Source of the DNA: an uncultured Mollicutes bacterium
GTDB taxonomy: Bacteria > Bacillota_I > Bacilli_A > RF39 > UBA660
DNA: 36,418 nucleotides
Assembly: GCA_900550145.1 (NCBI GenBank)
Contig: URRF01000009.1
Location: 1-36,418 of the forward strand
Reading direction: 5' to 3'
This document shows positions 33,149 through 36,418 of the stretch, one piece after another. Made by a program: the position numbers and the translations under genes. The notes under the pieces were generated by a model. The model was not told where the DNA came from, did no database searches, and worked only from the letters and a program-made list of their open reading frames with translations. How positions within the stretch are numbered: the stretch's first letter is position 1; each line of letters begins with the position of its first letter.

Positions 33149-33180
33149 GTAAAAGAAGCTTGATATTATGACAGAACATA
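33149..33180. other. Decayed attP-like site at the A1/A2 boundary
   Basis: The plus-strand GCTTGATATTATGACAGAAC (33158-33177) resembles the attR arm of element A (GCTTGGTGTTACTATCAGAAC, 27069-27089), including GCTTG and CAGAACATA. On its other side AGTAAAAGA could be what is left of the opposite arm (minus strand TCTTTTACT against TCTTGGTGTTACT). A tandem insertion would leave exactly such a P-P' site. The matches are imperfect. The bases 33181-33320 hold nothing else that I recognise. Confidence 0.45.
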
Positions 33181-33320
33181 GTGAAATAATCGATGAATTT
33201 ATAAAGAAAAAAGTTTTTTTATTGATAAATTTAATAATTCAGCATCAATTTATTAAATAATATCTTGGTATAATTTAAAATAGTATAAACATATTTATTT
33301 TAATACAATAAATCTAAAAA

Positions 33321-33535
33321 ATGTTCTTGTACCCACTATTTTAAATCTCTTTATCAATATGGGAACATATTACTAAATAAAAAGTTGATAACTCAAGCTT
33401 TTTCTTTTGTTATCAATTTCTAATTCTCTATATATTGTATCAGTATTAAAGTTAAAGTAAATAATTAATTTTACATGTTTTCTATCGCCATTTATTTTTT
33501 CAACTTCTACTCTTTCAACCAATATTCTCATCAAA
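33321..33535. repeat. Long direct repeat, partner of 27127-27320
   Basis: The integrase 3' end and the 50 bases after it (TGTTCTTGTACCCACT...) occur again, diverged by eye by roughly 15 percent, at 27127-27320. The second copy is the pseudogene beside attR. The TGTTCTTGTA part is also shared with the attL arm at 35635-35644, so it may be an integrase-binding sequence. Confidence 0.8.
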
Positions 33536-35013
33536 TTAGGTAGCTCATTTTGTAGATTAACTTTTAAAGTAAGTGTATTTCTAACTTCTGTTATCTTTTT
33601 ATTTAATTTAATAAGTTCAGAGTCATGGTTATTTAATCTATCAGCTTTTGCTCTTAAAGAATTAATTTCATTATTAAACTTATCATTTCTTTTTTTAAAC
33701 TCTAAATCATCAATCATTCCTTTAGTACTTAAATCTAATAATTTATCCTTAAGATTCTCTATTTTTATGATTTGATTGTTTATGCTTTCAACATTATCTG
33801 AACTTTTATTACTGCTTATAATATTTTCATATTCATTTATTACCCCATTTAAATATTCTTTTTTATTATCTATAAAATCACTAAATATTTGGATAAATAT
33901 CTTGTCTAGATAATCTTCTCTTAAGATTGGTGAAGCACAGGCACCAACACCTTCTTCCTTATATTTTTTACAGAACCATGTAGGATTGTTTGTTCTATTA
34001 CTTCCACCAGCCCTTATAAATACATTTCCACAATCCTTGCAGTATAATAAACAGCTATATTTTGAATTCTCTAATGATTTTTCAGAATTTAGAATGTGTC
34101 TTGCAGATGATTTTTTTCTCATCTCATGTAATTCATTTGCTTTATTCCATAACTCTTCAGATACAATTGCTGGAACTCTATCATCTTTTTCAATTATTTG
34201 TCTTTCTTTTGGAACTTTTTTCTTTTTATGTGTTTTATAATTTTCAACCTCAGTTAATCTAGCAGTATAATATCCTTTATATCTAGGATTAGTTAAAAAT
34301 TTTGCCATTGTTGTCCCAGAATAAGGTTCTCCTTTTGAATTTAAGTATCCCATTTTTGCAAGATCTTGTCCTATCTTTTTAAGTCCAACTTTACCTGATA
34401 CATAAGTTTCAAAAAGATATGTAATTATTGGTGCTTCTGTTGGATTAATTTCATATCTTCCATCTTTTTTGAAATATCCAGTTAAATTACCACCAATAAG
34501 TTTTCTATCTTTAATCATTCTGTTAACACCAAATTTAACTCTTTCAGATAGTTTTCTAACTTCATCTTGAGCCAAACTTGACATAATTGTTAACCTAAAC
34601 TCCGAATCTTCCCCTATTGTATTTAGATTATCAGATAAAAAATATACAATAACACCTTGTTTTAATAAATACTCTGTATATTTTATACTATCAACAGTAT
34701 TTCTTGAAAATCTTGATATCTCTTTTGTAACTATCATATCTATTTTTCCTAAAGTAGCATCCTCAATCATTTTTAAAAATCTTTCCCTATTTTTTACAGC
34801 AGTTCCACTAATTCCCTCATCTATATAACCACCACAGAATACCCAGTTTTTATTTTCTGTTATCATCTCTTCAAAATAGTTTTGTTGATTTTCCAAACTA
34901 TTTAACTGATCATCCTTATCTGTTGAAACACGAGCATAATAAACTACTCTAAGTTGCATATCATAAATTGTTTTTCCCTTTCTTAAATCTTCTCTTGCTC
35001 TTTTTATATCCAT
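33373..35013 (-). CDS. Large serine integrase of element A
   Basis: A 546-residue large serine recombinase. The nucleophile is Ser30 in YARVSTDKDDQLNSL; other core motifs are YIDEGISGT, KEISRFSRNTVDSIKY and SLAQDEVRKLSERVKFG. A recombinase domain (about 185-290, FLTNPRYKGYY), a zinc ribbon (CLLYCKDCGN...WFCKKY...ACASP), a coiled coil (about 400-470) and a C-terminal strand region (HVKLIIYFNFNTD) follow. It is clearly related to the element B integrase, yet the two use different target motifs and crossover dinucleotides. Unlike element B, its 3' end points into element A rather than ending at the attR that borders PBP. GGAGGAG precedes the ATG. Confidence 0.93.
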   Translation of the reverse strand: MDIKRAREDLRKGKTIYDMQLRVVYYARVSTDKDDQLNSLENQQNYFEEMITENKNWVFCGGYIDEGISGTAVKNRERFLKMIEDATLGKIDMIVTKEISRFSRNTVDSIKYTEYLLKQGVIVYFLSDNLNTIGEDSEFRLTIMSSLAQDEVRKLSERVKFGVNRMIKDRKLIGGNLTGYFKKDGRYEINPTEAPIITYLFETYVSGKVGLKKIGQDLAKMGYLNSKGEPYSGTTMAKFLTNPRYKGYYTARLTEVENYKTHKKKKVPKERQIIEKDDRVPAIVSEELWNKANELHEMRKKSSARHILNSEKSLENSKYSCLLYCKDCGNVFIRAGGSNRTNNPTWFCKKYKEEGVGACASPILREDYLDKIFIQIFSDFIDNKKEYLNGVINEYENIISSNKSSDNVESINNQIIKIENLKDKLLDLSTKGMIDDLEFKKRNDKFNNEINSLRAKADRLNNHDSELIKLNKKITEVRNTLTLKVNLQNELPNLMRILVERVEVEKINGDRKHVKLIIYFNFNTDTIYRELEIDNKRKSLSYQLFI

Positions 35014-35049
35014 TATTTACTCCTCCCATGTTCTTAAAAAGCAAGATAA

Positions 35050-35286
35050 CTAGGATGATGACATGCTACAATGAGTCAAACCATCACTAATCTTGTCTTT
35101 ATATTCATTTTTTATTTTTGTCATTCTTCCAAGTATTGATTGTTCCATTAAACTAAAAACTTTTAAATCAATAACTTTACTCTCATATAATTCTCTATTT
35201 AAAATTAGTCGCCATTCTAATAGCTTATATTCTAAAGGTAAATGTTTGGTACTACACTTTATAAAAGTTTCATCCGTGTTATACAT
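35050..35286 (-). CDS. Small ORF upstream of element A integrase
   Basis: A 78-residue protein not recognised by sequence. KLLEWRLILNRELYESKVID and LMEQSILGRMTKIKNEYKDK are helical, with a leucine-rich helix followed by a turn and second helix, as in the 68-residue ORF before the element B integrase. It lies 36 bases upstream of the integrase. A role as accessory or directionality factor is possible from its position only. Confidence 0.55.
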   Translation of the reverse strand: MYNTDETFIKCSTKHLPLEYKLLEWRLILNRELYESKVIDLKVFSLMEQSILGRMTKIKNEYKDKISDGLTHCSMSSS

Positions 35287-35406
35287 GTTATACCATCCTC
35301 ATCAAACTATATGAGATAAAGATGTGAATAATACTAAATAAAAAAATGACATTATTCTTTTTATCGATATATGTTTTAAACTTTAATTTATCTTTTTTAG
35401 GTAAAA

Positions 35407-35548
35407 TTACTTATTTTCGTATCCAATATACTTTTCATATTCTTTAATAATTGTTCTAATATATTAATCTATATAACTAAAATCAAGTATTAATACGTTA
35501 TAACCATTATTTTTAAACATTTTAAAAGTATTCCGCCTTCCTCTCTTT
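35407..35548 (-). pseudogene. Relic of an alpha/beta hydrolase gene
   Basis: The minus strand reads FKMFKNNGYNVLILDFSYID, a stop, then in the same frame YIRTIIKEYEKYIGYENK and a stop. The first part resembles the strand and helix after the oxyanion loop in alpha/beta hydrolases (kkGYNVLxxDxRG). No nucleophile elbow or start is left. The remaining bases of 35287-35586 have nothing I can support. Confidence 0.35.
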
Positions 35549-35586
35549 TAAGTTAAGAGTGGTATATAATACAATGATGCATAAAA

Positions 35587-36418
35587 TCACTGGTAGTATA
35601 TACTTTCTTTAAGTTGTAATAAAAAATTTAAAAATGTTCTTGTAGTAACACCAAGATTACATGAGTTCTCTACTACTTGTAAATATGTTTGTGCTCCATG
35701 TCCTCCTGCCTTCCAGCATCTTATTCTAGCATTTTCAACTTGTATTGAACCGCCATCATAAAAAGTATCTTTAAGTAAATCTACCTTACCTTCATTAACT
35801 GCTGCACTCACTGTTAATATTTTGAAAGTACTACCTGGTTCATAACTCATCCAAATTGGTAAATTACGATTAATTGCTTCTATATCATAACTCTGATAAT
35901 TATTAGGATCAAAATTAGGCCTACTACTCATTGCAATAATCTCCCCTGTATTGGGATTCATAGCCATAATAAGTGCATTTTCTGGATTATACTTAGTAAC
36001 AACATTATCAAGTTCTCTTTCAATAGCTTCTTGCACTCTAACATCTATCGTAAGAGCAATATTATTTCCACTAACAGGTTTATCATAAACCTCACTCATA
36101 TTTAATCTTAAACCCTTGCCATCCGAATAATACTTAATACCACCATCCGTACCTTTTAAGTATTTGTCATATAGTAACTCAATACCACTTAACCCTTGAT
36201 TATCAATACCAACATAACCAATAACATGTGAAAGCATTTCTTTATAAGGATAATATCTTTTAGATTCTTTAAGTAAATATACTCCATCATAATTAAGAAC
36301 ACGTATCTTTTCAGCAACATCATAAGATAATCTTCTTCCTTCAGGATGAATTCTTTCAATAGAAGTATGTTTAGTTAAATGTGAATATATATTTAAATAA
36401 TCTGTATTAAGAATACTT
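35587..36418 (-). CDS. spoVD: 5' segment of the split class B PBP gene (STFK and SCN motifs)
   Basis: The coding sequence is open to the window edge, so the true start lies outside. Visible: LSHVIGYVGIDNQGLSGIELLYDKYLKG (PBP dimerisation-domain end), NIALTIDVRVQEAIERELD, the active-site YEPGSTFKILTVSAAVNEG (SxxK) and VVENSCN (SxN), where element A begins. Genuine PBP codons stop at 35659. Element-derived codons follow (L-G-V-T-T-R-T-F-L...) to a stop at 35587. The piece lacks the KTG motif, so it cannot be an active transpeptidase alone. A membrane-bound non-enzymatic fragment could still be made. On excision it rejoins 27068. Confidence 0.92.
   Translation of the reverse strand, partial: SILNTDYLNIYSHLTKHTSIERIHPEGRRLSYDVAEKIRVLNYDGVYLLKESKRYYPYKEMLSHVIGYVGIDNQGLSGIELLYDKYLKGTDGGIKYYSDGKGLRLNMSEVYDKPVSGNNIALTIDVRVQEAIERELDNVVTKYNPENALIMAMNPNTGEIIAMSSRPNFDPNNYQSYDIEAINRNLPIWMSYEPGSTFKILTVSAAVNEGKVDLLKDTFYDGGSIQVENARIRCWKAGGHGAQTYLQVVENSCNLGVTTRTFLNFLLQLKESIYYQ
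35636..35680. other. attL of element A
   Basis: The P-arm GTTCTTGTAGTAACACCAAG (35636-35655), then crossover TT (plus) / AA (minus) at 35657-35658, then PBP (minus gag-aac-tca-tgt-AA). With the arm at 27070 it makes an attP whose inner arms GTAACACCAAG and CTTGGTGTTAC are perfect inverted repeats around cAAt. Confidence 0.85.

Larger units (their letters stand above)
27069..35658. mobile_element. Element A: 8.6-kb composite serine-integrase element in the PBP gene
   Basis: Bounded by attL (35636-35680) and attR (27046-27089). It splits the Asn codon of the SxN catalytic motif (S-C-N). Excision at AA restores E-N-S-C-N-P-G-F exactly. Inside, two parts can be seen. A1 (about 33158-35658) has an integrase, a small ORF and a hydrolase relic. 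A2 (about 27069-33157) has a promoter, four cargo genes, a terminator and a decayed integrase 3' end. A decayed attP-like site separates them. This fits a tandem insertion of two related elements followed by decay of A2's integrase. Conjugation and phage structural genes are absent. Confidence 0.8.

Noticed and set aside
27069..35658. Element A or B as prophage or ICE
   Set aside because: No capsid, tail, terminase, relaxase or type IV secretion gene can be seen, so only integrative elements with serine integrases are supported.

Overview
The window is very AT-rich with compact genes, almost all on the minus strand. It carries a chromosomal cell-wall and sporulation segment: spoVS, folD, murC, two CotF-like coat genes, a spoVE/ftsW-type flippase, mraY and a class B penicillin-binding protein (PBP). 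This points to a low-GC endospore-forming Firmicute (Bacillota), probably an uncultured gut lineage; I cannot name a genus from the sequence alone. I see no rRNA, tRNA or CRISPR array.

The main structural result is that the PBP gene (spoVD/ftsI type) is cut into three pieces. Its 5' part is at the right edge (36418-35659) and carries the STFK active-site motif. A middle piece of about 200 bases is at 27068-26869. The 3' part is at 10009-9344 and carries the KTG motif and one PASTA domain. Two site-specific elements with large serine integrases separate the pieces. Element A (27069-35658, 8.6 kb) sits in the Asn codon of the SxN catalytic motif. Element B (10010-26870, 16.9 kb) sits in the Gln codon of a VTPIQ motif. 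At both sites I could find the crossover dinucleotide (AA for A, CA for B), the reconstituted attP dyads, and the exact restoration of the reading frame on excision (S-C-N-P-G-F and V-T-P-I-Q-Q). The layout resembles the skin-type interruptions of sporulation genes known in Bacilli and Clostridia.

Element A looks composite. Part A1 (about 33158-35658) holds an intact integrase, a small upstream ORF and a hydrolase relic. Part A2 (about 27069-33157) holds a promoter and a four-gene operon: a guanylate-kinase-like enzyme, a GT4 glycosyltransferase fused to an APH-like kinase, a NUDIX hydrolase and a HelD-like helicase. A2 ends in a decayed 3' end of a related integrase next to attR. A decayed attP-like site lies at the A1/A2 boundary.

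Element B, read in its transcription direction from attL (26870) to attR (10009), starts with a promoter, a 21-codon leader peptide and a terminator/antiterminator pair. Then follow an ASCH-cytidine deaminase fusion, an ASCH protein, a YfcE-like phosphoesterase, two GNAT acetyltransferases, a cysteine-protease-like protein, an unlisted 37-residue Gly/Cys-rich peptide, a GT2 glycosyltransferase, a double-MazG/radical-SAM fusion, a sugar nucleotidyltransferase, a NUDIX enzyme and an unknown (possibly ART-like) protein. A kinase gene on the opposite strand separates these from a second group: a metallophosphoesterase, an alpha/beta hydrolase and a CitC-like ligase. A third NUDIX gene, a ribbon-helix-helix protein, a HTH protein, an unknown protein, a small ORF and the integrase complete it. 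The integrase reading frame runs through attR, so its C-terminus is predicted to change between the integrated and the circular form.

Both elements carry enzymes acting on nucleotides, phosphoesters, sugars and acyl groups, mostly as single genes rather than a complete known pathway. Resistance, detoxification or small-molecule tailoring are possible roles. No single function is proven by sequence.
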